NCBI RefSeq assembly: GCF_017874215.1
Contig: NZ_JAGGLB010000009.1
Location: forward strand, 1-64,000
DNA: 64,000 nucleotides
Direction of reading: 5' to 3'
Origin: Paenibacillus eucommiae
GTDB taxonomy: Bacteria; Bacillota; Bacilli; Paenibacillales; NBRC-103111
Position numbers and translations under genes: made by a program. Positions 43,487 to 52,417 of this stretch are shown in pieces (the first letter of the stretch is position 1; each line of letters starts with the position of its first letter). The notes under the pieces were generated by a model. It did no database searches. It was not told the origin of the DNA and saw nothing but the letters and a program-made list of their open reading frames with translations.

Positions 43487-46108
43487 TCATTGGATCAAGC
43501 CAAGCCATTTCCAATAAGGCACACAAGCGACGCCCACTAGTAGAACAGCCAACACATACAGGAAAGCAACCTTTTGCCCCTGCCGGTGGCTGAAAGCTTT
43601 TCCCTCAGAGCTGTAGTATGCAGTCAGATAAGTCGGTGATTGATAGGAAAAAATAAAGGGATCTGTCGACAGCAGGATGATAAACACAAGAATCCAAGGA
43701 TGGATTCCGGCCTGGCTGCCCAATGGAAGAAGCGCCGTTACGAGCAAAATAACTGCAGGATCATCTCTAACTACAAAGGTTACCAGAAAGGACAGCAGGA
43801 TTACGGCCAATAGAAACAAAGTGGGTGAAGAAATAAATAGAGTCATATGCTCGCCCAAAAAAGAGGACATAGCCTCCACGATCCCCAGTTCTCTGGCCAC
43901 AGCAGCAAAGCTGAAAGCAACCCCAAGAAATAACAGGAATGTCCAGTCAATACCTGTCCGAATCGTCTCCGTGTTCAAAACCCTGCTGATGACAAGTACA
44001 GAGAATCCAAGCAGCATAACCCAGGTACTGTCAATCCCATGCAGCGGCTGTAAAATCATCAGGATGATGCACCCGATAACCGTCGTCAGGGAAATAATTT
44101 CTTCTTTGGACATCGGTCCCAAAAGCCTAAGCTGTTCATCCAGCACTTCACCTGAAATCACCTTGACCTCAGACGATGGGGTACGCATTCTGAGCAGCAT
44201 CAGCATAAAAACAGCAATAAAAATAAAAAATCCAGGCAAAGCATAAAGAAACCACTGCAGCCAGGATACCGGATGTTCAGCCGATACGAAGCCGTAGGCC
44301 ATAATATTCGTGTACGAGCCCGTCATGACAAAAGGCGCCATAAATCCGTAAAACAGCATGGCAGCCAGACCAAGACCCGCTGCACCGCGGCTTCTCTCGG
44401 CAAACCCCATGGCTTCGGCCAGCGTCTGGGCAATCGGAACGCCCAAGGATACCTTCGCAGAGGAGGATGGAATCATAGGATTCATGATGACGCCCCCGAC
44501 CATAATCCCCCACAGCTGCCCCCGGTAATTAGGCGGGAAGCGCCGCAGCGCATTCAAGGAAAAACGGTACAAAATGCCCGACCTGGTTATGACAGCACTA
44601 AATGCCATAATAAAAATCATAAACAGCCACGTCGTTGAAGCGAACCCGGACAAAGCAACCTCCGGCTGGACCAAACCGCCCATAACCCAGAGCATGACCA
44701 TCCCCAAAGCTACAACGTAATCCGGAATAATATTAACAATCCACAATATGACTGCAGCAAGAGCTATACCTGTAAAATCCATCCCATGGCGCGACAATCC
44801 CGCTATTGGAGGTATATAATGGAAGATCACAACACAAGCGATCGCGGCTATTACCAACAATAAGCCCATGAGCCGGCTTCGTTTCATAAGCCTGCTAGCA
44901 CGCTCTGCGAGAAAACGGCTTTTTTGGCTCGAAAATTTTTGTTTGGCTAGTTCGTAGCTTCGTTCCTGATCCTCTGCCTGCTTTCCTTTTCTTTCTGTAA
45001 GCAGGATCAGGGCTTCTGCCTGCTGCAAATATTCCAACGCCTGCTGTTTTCTATCGAGCAGTTGGCAAAGCTTGGCCCCCCACTCATAGATGGACATGAT
45101 CTGCTGAGAAGTGAAGGACGTATGCTGCTTTTCCAAGGCAATTTCGACCAAGGATAGCCCGGTTTCAGGAGCATGGTGGGTACACCACTCTATATACTTT
45201 TCCAGAACCGTATAACGGGTAATCAGCAACGGCTCCGGACAGCGGGTAAGGATTTGGCAGATGCCCTCATTTTGCTCATTCGAGGCCTGATCTGCGCTCC
45301 GCTCAACAGTTTCAAAAACCGCTTCCCATTCTTTCCTCTCGGCATGAATTTCCACAGAAGCCACCCATTGTCCCTGTGCCTCATAGTATGCCGCCGCCCT
45401 CTCAGCCCATAGCTTCTTCTCGGCATAGCCTAACTTATCAGCGGATATGTCCGACAATATCCTCCTTACACTAGGCTTCAGCGTAAACCAATCGCTATTC
45501 TCCGTTTCAACCTGCAGGAATGGCTGCAGCCCAGGATTGGCCTCCAGCTCTTCCTGCAGAGAAAAGGTGAAAGTATGGGCAACCAATTGTTTACTGACCC
45601 TCGGCAGTTCAGCACACCAGAGCAGCAAATCCAATACATATTCAGGAAACTGCTCGGTATCCCGCAGAACTAATTGAGCCTCCGTTTGTTTCGAGGCCTG
45701 CAGACGTTCATTATTGACAACCAGCCGTTTGGATAACAAACGGATGAAATAACTGGAGATACTTGCCTGCTCTGCAATCAAGTTATCAAAAGTATCCCTG
45801 TCGATCACATACAGCACTGTGTCCATTGCAGCAACAGCGGCAGCTGAGCGGGCATCCCCCGACAACAGCGCCATCTCGCCAAAGGCATCCCCTTCATCCA
45901 GAACGGCAAGAGACTGTCTGGTAGCTTCAGCGGCATTGGAGAACAGCTCAATGCTCCCGCTTTTGATAATATACATCCGATCCCCTACGTCGCCTTGGGC
46001 AAATAACACCGTTTGCGAAGCAAGATAGAGCTTGTCCAGTCTTCCCAGTAATTTCGCGAGCTCGATATTGCTCAGGCCCTCGAACATTTCTATATTTTTT
46101 AGCGTCAT
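43487..46108 (-). CDS. cNMP-binding domain fused to SLC13-family permease
   Basis: This 873-aa protein has residues 1-125 as a cyclic-nucleotide-binding-like domain (MFEGLSNIELAKLLGRL; GDRMYIIKSGSIELF; GEMALLSGDARSA). Residues 150-400 are a helical, TPR-like region (LEYLQQAEALILL), and residues 410-873 are a divalent anion/Na+ symporter with about 12 segments (NPMIPSSSAKVSLGVPIA). The fusion suggests direct control of transport by a bound nucleotide or by helical-domain partners. It lies 49 nt after the lactate dehydrogenase gene and is probably cotranscribed, hinting at organic-acid transport. The ligand is unknown. Confidence 0.88.
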   Translation of the reverse strand: MTLKNIEMFEGLSNIELAKLLGRLDKLYLASQTVLFAQGDVGDRMYIIKSGSIELFSNAAEATRQSLAVLDEGDAFGEMALLSGDARSAAAVAAMDTVLYVIDRDTFDNLIAEQASISSYFIRLLSKRLVVNNERLQASKQTEAQLVLRDTEQFPEYVLDLLLWCAELPRVSKQLVAHTFTFSLQEELEANPGLQPFLQVETENSDWFTLKPSVRRILSDISADKLGYAEKKLWAERAAAYYEAQGQWVASVEIHAERKEWEAVFETVERSADQASNEQNEGICQILTRCPEPLLITRYTVLEKYIEWCTHHAPETGLSLVEIALEKQHTSFTSQQIMSIYEWGAKLCQLLDRKQQALEYLQQAEALILLTERKGKQAEDQERSYELAKQKFSSQKSRFLAERASRLMKRSRLMGLLLVIAAIACVVIFHYIPPIAGLSRHGMDFTGIALAAVILWIVNIIPDYVVALGMVMLWVMGGLVQPEVALSGFASTTWLFMIFIMAFSAVITRSGILYRFSLNALRRFPPNYRGQLWGIMVGGVIMNPMIPSSSAKVSLGVPIAQTLAEAMGFAERSRGAAGLGLAAMLFYGFMAPFVMTGSYTNIMAYGFVSAEHPVSWLQWFLYALPGFFIFIAVFMLMLLRMRTPSSEVKVISGEVLDEQLRLLGPMSKEEIISLTTVIGCIILMILQPLHGIDSTWVMLLGFSVLVISRVLNTETIRTGIDWTFLLFLGVAFSFAAVARELGIVEAMSSFLGEHMTLFISSPTLFLLAVILLSFLVTFVVRDDPAVILLVTALLPLGSQAGIHPWILVFIILLSTDPFIFSYQSPTYLTAYYSSEGKAFSHRQGQKVAFLYVLAVLLVGVACVPYWKWLGLIQ

Positions 46109-46157
46109 ACGAGAATTTTCCCTCTTTACTCTTTACGTTCATCCATCATCGGTTTTA

Positions 46158-47072
46158 TCAAGAAATAGAGCTTACAATCCCCTTCAGCTTGGCAGCAGAC
46201 CGCTGGAGCAGTATCCTCTCCCCATCGGAAATATCAAGCTTCACCACAGATCGGACTCCCTGGCGATCAACAACACAAGGCACTCCTATATAGATATCGG
46301 AAATATCCTCGTAATTATTCAATAAAGTCGAAACGTTAAGAACGGATCCTTCATTGCGCAGGATAGCCGTGCAGATCCGGTCAATAGCCAAGGCAATTGC
46401 ATAATAGGTGGCACCCTTAGCCTGAATGATTTGATAAGCTGCATCCTTGGTATTATTAAAAATAGTTTCTTTGACATCTTCGGTTAGCTCAGGTTCCATC
46501 CCGGCAATATTGGCCAGGCTCCAGAGAGGAAGCTCCGAATCCCCATGCTCCCCCACGATATGCGCATGCACACTACGGGGATCTATATCCAAATGACTCC
46601 CGATCAAATAACGAAATCTTGCGCTATCGAGCAGTGTCCCGGTACCTATTACACGATTTGAAGGCCAGCCGGACCTTTTCCAGGAAAAATAGCTCATAAT
46701 ATCAACCGGATTCGAAGCGACCAGCAAAATTCCGTGCGTATTATATTTCAGGATCTCATCAATGACACTTTCAAATATAGAAATGTTACGCTGCAGCAGA
46801 GCAATTCGGGTTTCCCCAGGCTGTTGAGCGGCCCCGGCAGCAATAACGATAATATCTGCGGACCGGCAATCCTCAAAGGTACCAGCCCATACCTTCGATT
46901 TTCCCAAAAAAGGAAGCCCATGATTCATATCAAGTGCATCTCCGACCGCCTTGTCATGGTTCGCATCGATTAATACGAGCTCGTCCATTCTTTCGCGGAG
47001 AAGTAAGGTATATGCAGCTGTGGATCCCACTGCGCCGACTCCGATGACGGCTATTCGCGTTCCATTTTTCAT
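46158..47072 (-). CDS. ldh: L-lactate dehydrogenase
   Basis: This 304-aa NAD-dependent dehydrogenase has a Rossmann GVGAVGSTAA near the N-terminus and a substrate loop AAQQPGETR in which the first Gln of QQPGETR marks lactate rather than malate specificity. The catalytic His is in VGEHGDSE near 178, and DSARFRYLIG is also present. It reduces pyruvate to lactate. It appears to lead an operon with the SLC13 fusion, which may move organic acids. Confidence 0.93.
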   Translation of the reverse strand: MKNGTRIAVIGVGAVGSTAAYTLLLRERMDELVLIDANHDKAVGDALDMNHGLPFLGKSKVWAGTFEDCRSADIIVIAAGAAQQPGETRIALLQRNISIFESVIDEILKYNTHGILLVASNPVDIMSYFSWKRSGWPSNRVIGTGTLLDSARFRYLIGSHLDIDPRSVHAHIVGEHGDSELPLWSLANIAGMEPELTEDVKETIFNNTKDAAYQIIQAKGATYYAIALAIDRICTAILRNEGSVLNVSTLLNNYEDISDIYIGVPCVVDRQGVRSVVKLDISDGERILLQRSAAKLKGIVSSIS

Positions 47073-47185
47073 CCCTATTTCCCGCTTTCCTAAAAGATGT
47101 ATTGAAGATCCTGATTACCATTCCATTATCCAGATAGCCAGCGCTTACTGTCAAGGTACAAGCCTCAATACCTCAGCAGTGAAAT

Positions 47186-47214
47186 TTGGTCCGCTCCACC
47201 CCTTACGTTATAAT
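47186..47214 (+). promoter_or_regulatory. Sigma-A promoter of the monooxygenase gene
   Basis: TTGGTC and TATAAT are spaced 17 nt apart, about 70 nt upstream of the 47286 start codon. Confidence 0.55.
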
Positions 47215-47285
47215 ATATAGAAGCGGACATACCTGCACATTAGGAATAGGCGTGTCCGATAAATCCGTTTGGGAGGCGATCCATC

Positions 47286-47594
47286 ATGTTAGTCGTTACA
47301 AATACAATACGAATCAAAGCCGGGTACGGAAAACAAGTGGCAGCACGTTTCGCAGCAGCAAAGGGCGTTCAGCAAATGCCTGGATTTAACCGTCTGGAGG
47401 TTTGGCTTGGAGAAGGCAAAGAAGGCGAAGAAGAAATGAAAGTATGTACAATTTGGGAAAACGAGGAATCCTTCAAAAATTGGACCTCCAGCGAATCCTT
47501 CCGTGAATCCCACCGCGGCGGCGGAGATACTAAAGAATACATGCTGGGCGCGTCCCTAAATAAATACGAGCTGGTCGTCGCTCACAGCGAATAA
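47286..47594 (+). CDS. IsdG/HmoB-like heme-degrading monooxygenase
   Basis: This 102-aa ABM-fold protein has Asn6, Trp66 and His76 (FKNWTSS; FRESHR), matching the heme-degradation triad of IsdG/IsdI. It would open heme to release iron. TGGGAGGCGATCC lies before the ATG, and a promoter was seen upstream. It is not near other heme genes. A general antibiotic-biosynthesis monooxygenase role is less likely. Confidence 0.85.
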   Translation: MLVVTNTIRIKAGYGKQVAARFAAAKGVQQMPGFNRLEVWLGEGKEGEEEMKVCTIWENEESFKNWTSSESFRESHRGGGDTKEYMLGASLNKYELVVAHSE

Positions 47595-47774
47595 GTTAAG
47601 AGTTACTAACGCAAGCAGGACCCGGCAGCGTTTTTGTTGGCTGCTGAGTCCTATGCATTGGCGTTGACTTACGCATCGACTTTTGCATTGGCTTTCGCTT
47701 AGTCATCTAACCTTACCAGGCTTGCTGTCTTGCTATGTAACTCTCAGAATTTTTTTCTGAGAAGACTACAAAAA

Positions 47775-48237
47775 CAAATTCGAAATTTACACACGGCCCA
47801 GTCCGGATCCTCCTGTTACCCTCCTTGCCTGATCCTCCCGGTAAAACCATTCAAACACATGCGTCGCATCCCTCTTCGCTAATACCGATTCCCGTAGCGC
47901 TAACCTCGATCACCATTTTATGATTCGCATATGAGGTCTTGACACCATGCCACCAATGCTATCGGCTTGATCACCCACAGCTGGTGCATCCGTTTACGGT
48001 CGGCCCCCATCATCATTTTGCACTGAAAATTGTAAATTGTGCAGCATCGTTTCTTCCACATCCACGTTCATTCAGTACCTCTAAGCCTTGGCCGCTCAAC
48101 TCTTGAGACTATTTTTGAACGATAACAGCTCCTCATCTGTCTTCTTGTAGAGGGTACTCTGCACTTGCCTAATAATAATGCCAAATATCATGAAAATCAC
48201 CGTGAAAGCAATAAAGTCAAAAGACTGAAGTCGCTGC
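47775..48237 (-). pseudogene. Decayed sensor histidine kinase
   Basis: On the minus strand the region encodes, in broken frames, a kinase N-terminus (FDFIAFTVIFMIFGIIIRQV, then LYKKTDEELLSFKNSLK) at about 48110-48235. Further downstream come HKMVIEVSATGIGISEE and, in another frame, FYREDQARRVTGGSGLG at about 47790-47905. These are the membrane start and the ATP-binding G-boxes of one kinase, with a large internal deletion and several stops. No intact frame remains. Confidence 0.75.
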
Positions 48238-48545
48238 TGCTGCTTTCGGAAAGTATATAGCCAAGTCTGCGAAACGTTTTGATTTTTTTATCGTAGTTAT
48301 ATTTTTTAAGATGTTTCCTGAGATGGTTGGCATACAATTCTAGAATTCTCTCATCAATTCCAATCTATGACCGTCAGTATGAGAAGCGGAGTTGTGATGT
48401 TCTTTTGTCTAAGCTGCTGAATCACTTCATATCCATTAATAAAAGCCAGCTGTCCAAAAGAATGACGTCATAGATTTGTTCTGTCCGAGTGCAAACAAGG
48501 CTTCCTCCATCAAACGCTTGCGTCGTTTCAAACATGCTTGATTAG
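48238..48545 (-). pseudogene. Decayed OmpR-family response regulator
   Basis: Minus-strand fragments read YDVILLDSWLLLMDMK (receiver core) and, after stops, LELYANHLRKHLKKYNYDKK with KTFRRLGYILSES (winged-helix C-terminus). The receiver-to-DNA-binding middle is missing. It lies immediately upstream of the decayed kinase, so the pair was one two-component system. Confidence 0.75.
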
Positions 48546-48613
48546 CGCGTCTTGTAATTTTAAGTAGTTTTACCTATCATAGCTGCAGCAATGCAAAAAA
48601 GGAGATTCGAAAG

Positions 48614-49228
48614 ATGGAAGCTTGGATCACAGGAATTATGAACGATTTTGGTTACATGGGCATTTTTCTCTTAATTGCTTTTGAGAATGTTTTTCCACCT
48701 ATTCCATCGGAAATTATTTTGACCTTTGGCGGCTTTATGACCACCTACTCCGATCTAAGTATAATAGGTGTTGTCATTGCTTCAACGCTTGGCGCTGTAA
48801 TTGGAGCCATTATTCTGTATGGCATCGGCGTCCTGCTGGATGTAAACAAACTGGAAACGCTCGTCGGTAAATATGGTCATTTTCTGCGCTTGAACAAAAA
48901 AGATATACATAGAGTCAACGACTGGTTCAATAAATACGGGGTTTGGGCTGTCTTTTTCTGCCGGCTCGTGCCTTTACTAAGAAGTCTAATTTCGATACCA
49001 GCTGGCAGTACGCGCATGAACTTCTTTACTTTTCTACTGCTTACAACCGCTGGCTCACTAATCTGGAATATTGTTCTAGTAAATATAGGCGCTGCCGTAG
49101 GTGCATCATGGGAAACAATTGTTGGTTACATGGATATATACTCGAATATCGTCTATGTCGCTTTAGTTGTACTGTTTGCTTTGTTTGTCTTCTTATTCAT
49201 AAAGAAAAAGAGGCTCCTGAAGAAATAG
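48614..49228 (+). CDS. DedA-family membrane protein
   Basis: This 204-aa protein has the DedA signature (AFENVFPPIPSEIILTFGGF; FFCRLVPLLRSLISIPAGS). AAAAAAGGAG lies before the ATG. DedA proteins are undecaprenyl-phosphate or phospholipid flippases needed for envelope homeostasis. The gene sits next to the remains of a two-component system that may once have regulated it. Confidence 0.93.
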   Translation: MEAWITGIMNDFGYMGIFLLIAFENVFPPIPSEIILTFGGFMTTYSDLSIIGVVIASTLGAVIGAIILYGIGVLLDVNKLETLVGKYGHFLRLNKKDIHRVNDWFNKYGVWAVFFCRLVPLLRSLISIPAGSTRMNFFTFLLLTTAGSLIWNIVLVNIGAAVGASWETIVGYMDIYSNIVYVALVVLFALFVFLFIKKKRLLKK

Positions 49229-49254
49229 GCCCGCTCTGCTCTGATTAATAGGGA

Positions 49255-49365
49255 TGTTACAGGTGAACCTGACCGAAAGGGATAGTTAATACAAAGTAAA
49301 TAACGTGGTTTGGATAGGCTATGGCTGTTAACTGATTTAATGATGAAAAACATCGTTATCGAAGG
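49255..49365 (+). repeat. Fragments of the composite repeat
   Basis: ACCTGACCGAAAGGGATAGT (49267-49286) matches the family tail, and TTTAATGATGAAAAACATCG (49336-49355) matches the palindrome. The order is reversed compared with full copies, so this is a rearranged remnant. Confidence 0.5.
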
Positions 49366-49545
49366 GAAGTTAAGCGGAACTCAGGGGATAGATGGTAGAT
49401 GGATGGAAGAATGGGTGCGTGGATAAATGCTGGATAGGTGGTGGGCGCATCCTGAACTTCCCCCGCTGCATTAGCAAGTTAATTAAAGAAAACAAGAATG
49501 CCACTCTTTTTTTCCAAAGGGTGGCATTCTATTTGAAAAGAGCAG

Positions 49546-49983
49546 CTACGCTCCCAATCCTGCAGAAATTTCAATTTGAATGGTTGTGACCATTTCCATT
49601 GCTTTCATCACTTTTTCGATTTTTTCCGTTGTGGCCCCATAATATTCATTTCTTTCGTCCCTTGAAATTTGGGCTTCAGATACCCCCAATCGTTCCGCAA
49701 GCTCTGTTTGGCTCATTCCGATATATATTCTGTAAGCAATGAGGCTTTTGCCAATATCCGTGAACTTATGAATAGGGTTAAATACCCCTCTTTTAATTCT
49801 TTCGTAGTAACTGACTTCTTCCTTTAACTGTTCATGAAAAGAGATTAATGGTTGAATGGCCAATTCAATTTGTTCGGCATCAAGCCCCATTTCCTTGAAT
49901 CGCCTTTTTTCACTGGCTATAAACTCAAGATCGGTTTTTAACTTCTCGATCGCCTTTTGATATGCCGCTTCATTTTTTATCAT
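49546..49983 (-). CDS. XRE-family helix-turn-helix protein, antitoxin-like
   Basis: This 145-aa protein has an N-terminal coiled region (residues 1-60) and a C-terminal helix-turn-helix (GMSQTELAERLGVSEAQISRDERN). It lies 13 nt after the broken DUF6932 gene, a layout typical of HTH-type antitoxins downstream of a toxin. It could now be an orphan regulator. GGAGTGATGTAAC precedes the ATG. Confidence 0.85.
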   Translation of the reverse strand: MIKNEAAYQKAIEKLKTDLEFIASEKRRFKEMGLDAEQIELAIQPLISFHEQLKEEVSYYERIKRGVFNPIHKFTDIGKSLIAYRIYIGMSQTELAERLGVSEAQISRDERNEYYGATTEKIEKVMKAMEMVTTIQIEISAGLGA

Positions 49984-49996
49984 GTTACATCACTCC

Positions 49997-50529
49997 TTAT
50001 TTAATGATCTGGATTATTCCTTTAGAAAGAAAGGTGTCCCGGGTTTTTCTAAAGGCAGCAGGAAACATTTGCTCATATCCATTCTCATCGAAAATTCCAC
50101 AGCCTTGCCCAACATGAGGATAAAGCTCTACCTTATATCTATGCCACATTGGCAATTGATGCTTGGCTGAGTTCCGATCATAAATTCTGTCATTCCAGTT
50201 CCATGTCCATACTTTGAAGGAATCTAATGCATTTAATTCTTTAATATTATCCCTTAGACTGTGAGGGTCTGTAACAAAATAGCCATCAATATCACCTGGA
50301 CTGGCTTTATCTTCCACAAAAGAACCGTCAATAAAAATTTCATTAATTCCAACTGTGTGTAATTACTCGACTAAAATCTCAAGATTGTAACGAGCATTAA
50401 CCGTTTATCGTAATCCCACGGCACTTCTTCCAAAGGCCCTCGCACTAATAATGAATTCCTTAGATTTTGTACCGTCATAGGGTAGTCACCAGGTGGCAAC
50501 AACCCATCATCATTGAATTGTAACGTCAT
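49997..50529 (-). pseudogene. DUF6932 family gene, frameshifted and with a nonsense codon
   Basis: The N-terminal part from ATG 50529 reads MTLQFNDDGLLPPGDYPMTV and PLEEVPWDYDK. A frameshift near 50400 moves coding to RYNLEILVE, a TAA stands at 50363-50365, and then LHTVGINEIFIDGSFVEDK leads into a clean C-terminus to 49997. DUF6932 proteins resemble nucleotidyltransferases and often pair with an XRE partner, as here. The gene is almost certainly inactive unless decoding is recoded. Confidence 0.75.
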
Positions 50530-50716
50530 TCAATCTACCTTTTGTTTATAAAATTATCTAATAAGAAAAAATTAATCTTTTTGTTATCTTAACACTTATG
50601 TTAATTTTATATTGGTATTTTGGAATTGTCAATGAGCACTCCATGGTTTAATACATGTTTCAATACAAGATTGTACTCCTAATTGGAATTGCCTTAAAGA
50701 GCTCTCATTTCCCCTG

Positions 50717-52144
50717 CTACTGTGGAGTGAAAGACTGCTGAAGCTGTGTAAACTCATCAATCAGCATTTTTTCATCAATGATACCGGACCAGAAGCGCTT
50801 CAGCAGGTTTCGCAGTGCGTGCTGCTCTGCCACAGTCAGTTGTAGATGTTTGTGCAGCCGGAACGTTGGAAACAGCTCGCGGAACATAGCTTCGTGCGCT
50901 GGCCGGTTGAGCTCATTCCCCGCTGCAGAAGATGGCCGCTGCTCCGCGATTGTTTTGACCACTGGAATGCTTAGTGTCATATCGCGCAGCTGCTGCTGCG
51001 CACGATGCGAAGCCAAATAGGAGGTTAACAGCTTGGCAGCCTCTTTGTTCTTCGAGCTTCTGCTAATGGCCATACCAAGTATAATCAGCAGTGTAGCTGG
51101 ACGATCCAGGTAAGGCAGCGGCGAAATATCGTAATCGATACTAGCTTGCTTGAACTCGTTCATGCTGAAATAGCTCGACATAATCATCGACACTTTTCCC
51201 TGCAGAAATAGCGTATTCACATCGTCTCTACTTTCCGTTATGTAGCCTGGGTAGATGCGGCGATTTTGTGTAATCTCCTGGACTACTCGCGCCCCATTCA
51301 GCCATTCATGGTCAGGCGAACTGGCATTGGCATTGGTATCGGCACTGGCATCGGCATTGGCAGCACTTTGCAGCAAAAAAATCGGCCAGCGGTTTTCAGA
51401 CAACAGATGGAAGTACAAGCCATAGCGATCCTCCGGCTTGCTGATCCGATCGGAAATTTGCAGCACATCGCTCCAAGTCCAGCTGCTGTCAGGCTCCAGT
51501 AAGCCTCCCTCACGAAAATGCTGCCGGTTGTAACACAGAATTATCGGCGAGAAAGCAACTGGCTGCACGTACATCTCACCATTGTCGGTGAAAGGAGACA
51601 TAACGAAAGGGTACATCTCCCCATTTATAGGTAAAGGTTCGAATAGGTTGACAGCGTCAGCTTCCACCATTTCCTGAAATTGGCTATTGTTGAGCACCAT
51701 CACATCCATCAGCCCGTTTTCCAAATAGGAACGGGCCATCTTATCGAAGCTGGACGAAGCTGCGGAAGATTCAGCCGCATAGGTGACCGTTCTCACTTCG
51801 ATCCATGGATACTGCTCCTGAAAATCGGCAATCAACCGGGCCATCTCAAGGTCCCTCTCGATAATGGAGGGGCAGCCCATGGTCACGATTGTTTTGCGCT
51901 GTCCTATTGGCTCGGCTACACGGTTGCCGACGCGGTTAATTTTATGAATCAGTCCCTCTTCTGCGAGCTGCTCCAATCCTTTGCGCACTGATTTATTGCT
52001 TAAATGGAATTGTTCAGCGAGCGCACTTTCGGCAGGCAGGTAGCTGCCTGGCGCATAACGGGCGTTCGCAATATCCTGGCGCAGCCGGAGGACCATCTCG
52101 TCGAGGCGTGACTGGAACGTTTTGCGGCTTATTTTACTTTTCAT
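50717..52144 (-). CDS. GntR regulator fused to a sugar-binding-protein domain
   Basis: This protein of about 475 aa has residues 1-80 as a GntR winged helix (PGSYLPAESALAEQFHLSNKS; LEQLAEEGLIHKINRVGNR). Residues 95-475 are an extracellular-type solute-binding domain (RLIADFQEQYPWIEVRTVTY; FSPIILCYNRQHF; MIMSSYFSMNEFKQAS) with no signal peptide, so the binding domain works in the cytoplasm as the effector sensor. A short Asn/Ala repeat (NADASADTNANAS) lies near 280. The start at 52144 follows AAGGAG. It is divergent from the dehydrogenase, its probable target. Confidence 0.9.
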   Translation of the reverse strand: MKSKISRKTFQSRLDEMVLRLRQDIANARYAPGSYLPAESALAEQFHLSNKSVRKGLEQLAEEGLIHKINRVGNRVAEPIGQRKTIVTMGCPSIIERDLEMARLIADFQEQYPWIEVRTVTYAAESSAASSSFDKMARSYLENGLMDVMVLNNSQFQEMVEADAVNLFEPLPINGEMYPFVMSPFTDNGEMYVQPVAFSPIILCYNRQHFREGGLLEPDSSWTWSDVLQISDRISKPEDRYGLYFHLLSENRWPIFLLQSAANADASADTNANASSPDHEWLNGARVVQEITQNRRIYPGYITESRDDVNTLFLQGKVSMIMSSYFSMNEFKQASIDYDISPLPYLDRPATLLIILGMAISRSSKNKEAAKLLTSYLASHRAQQQLRDMTLSIPVVKTIAEQRPSSAAGNELNRPAHEAMFRELFPTFRLHKHLQLTVAEQHALRNLLKRFWSGIIDEKMLIDEFTQLQQSFTPQ

Positions 52145-52294
52145 GATGCGATTCTCCTTATTCATGCTTCATACATTGGCTGGTACACCAACTATTACAT
52201 CAGCTGTTCCCCAACTCATACACCAGCTATTTATTATTTACAGTATACCTGTTTTTGCATGTAAGGAAAACGAGTACAGACTGTGAAAAATGAA

Positions 52295-52324
52295 TTGACT
52301 TTGAATTAAGAGTAGCAGTATGAT
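52295..52324 (+). promoter_or_regulatory. Sigma-A promoter of the dehydrogenase gene
   Basis: TTGACT and TATGAT are separated by 18 nt. The AT-rich 60 bp that follow contain ATATACATTAG and TTATACATC, a possible operator for the GntR-type regulator encoded divergently. Confidence 0.55.
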
Positions 52325-52417
52325 GAAGAAAGGAATTAAATATACATTAGTATAATATATTTAAAAACTAAATAAATATAATTATACATCAGAATGTAAA
52401 TCAAAGGTGGGATTATT

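Noticed and set aside
47600..47650. Hairpin GGAC..CGGCAGC/GCTGCTGAGTCC after the IsdG-like gene, considered as a terminator
   Set aside because: No T-run follows the stem on the plus strand, so it was not listed as a terminator.
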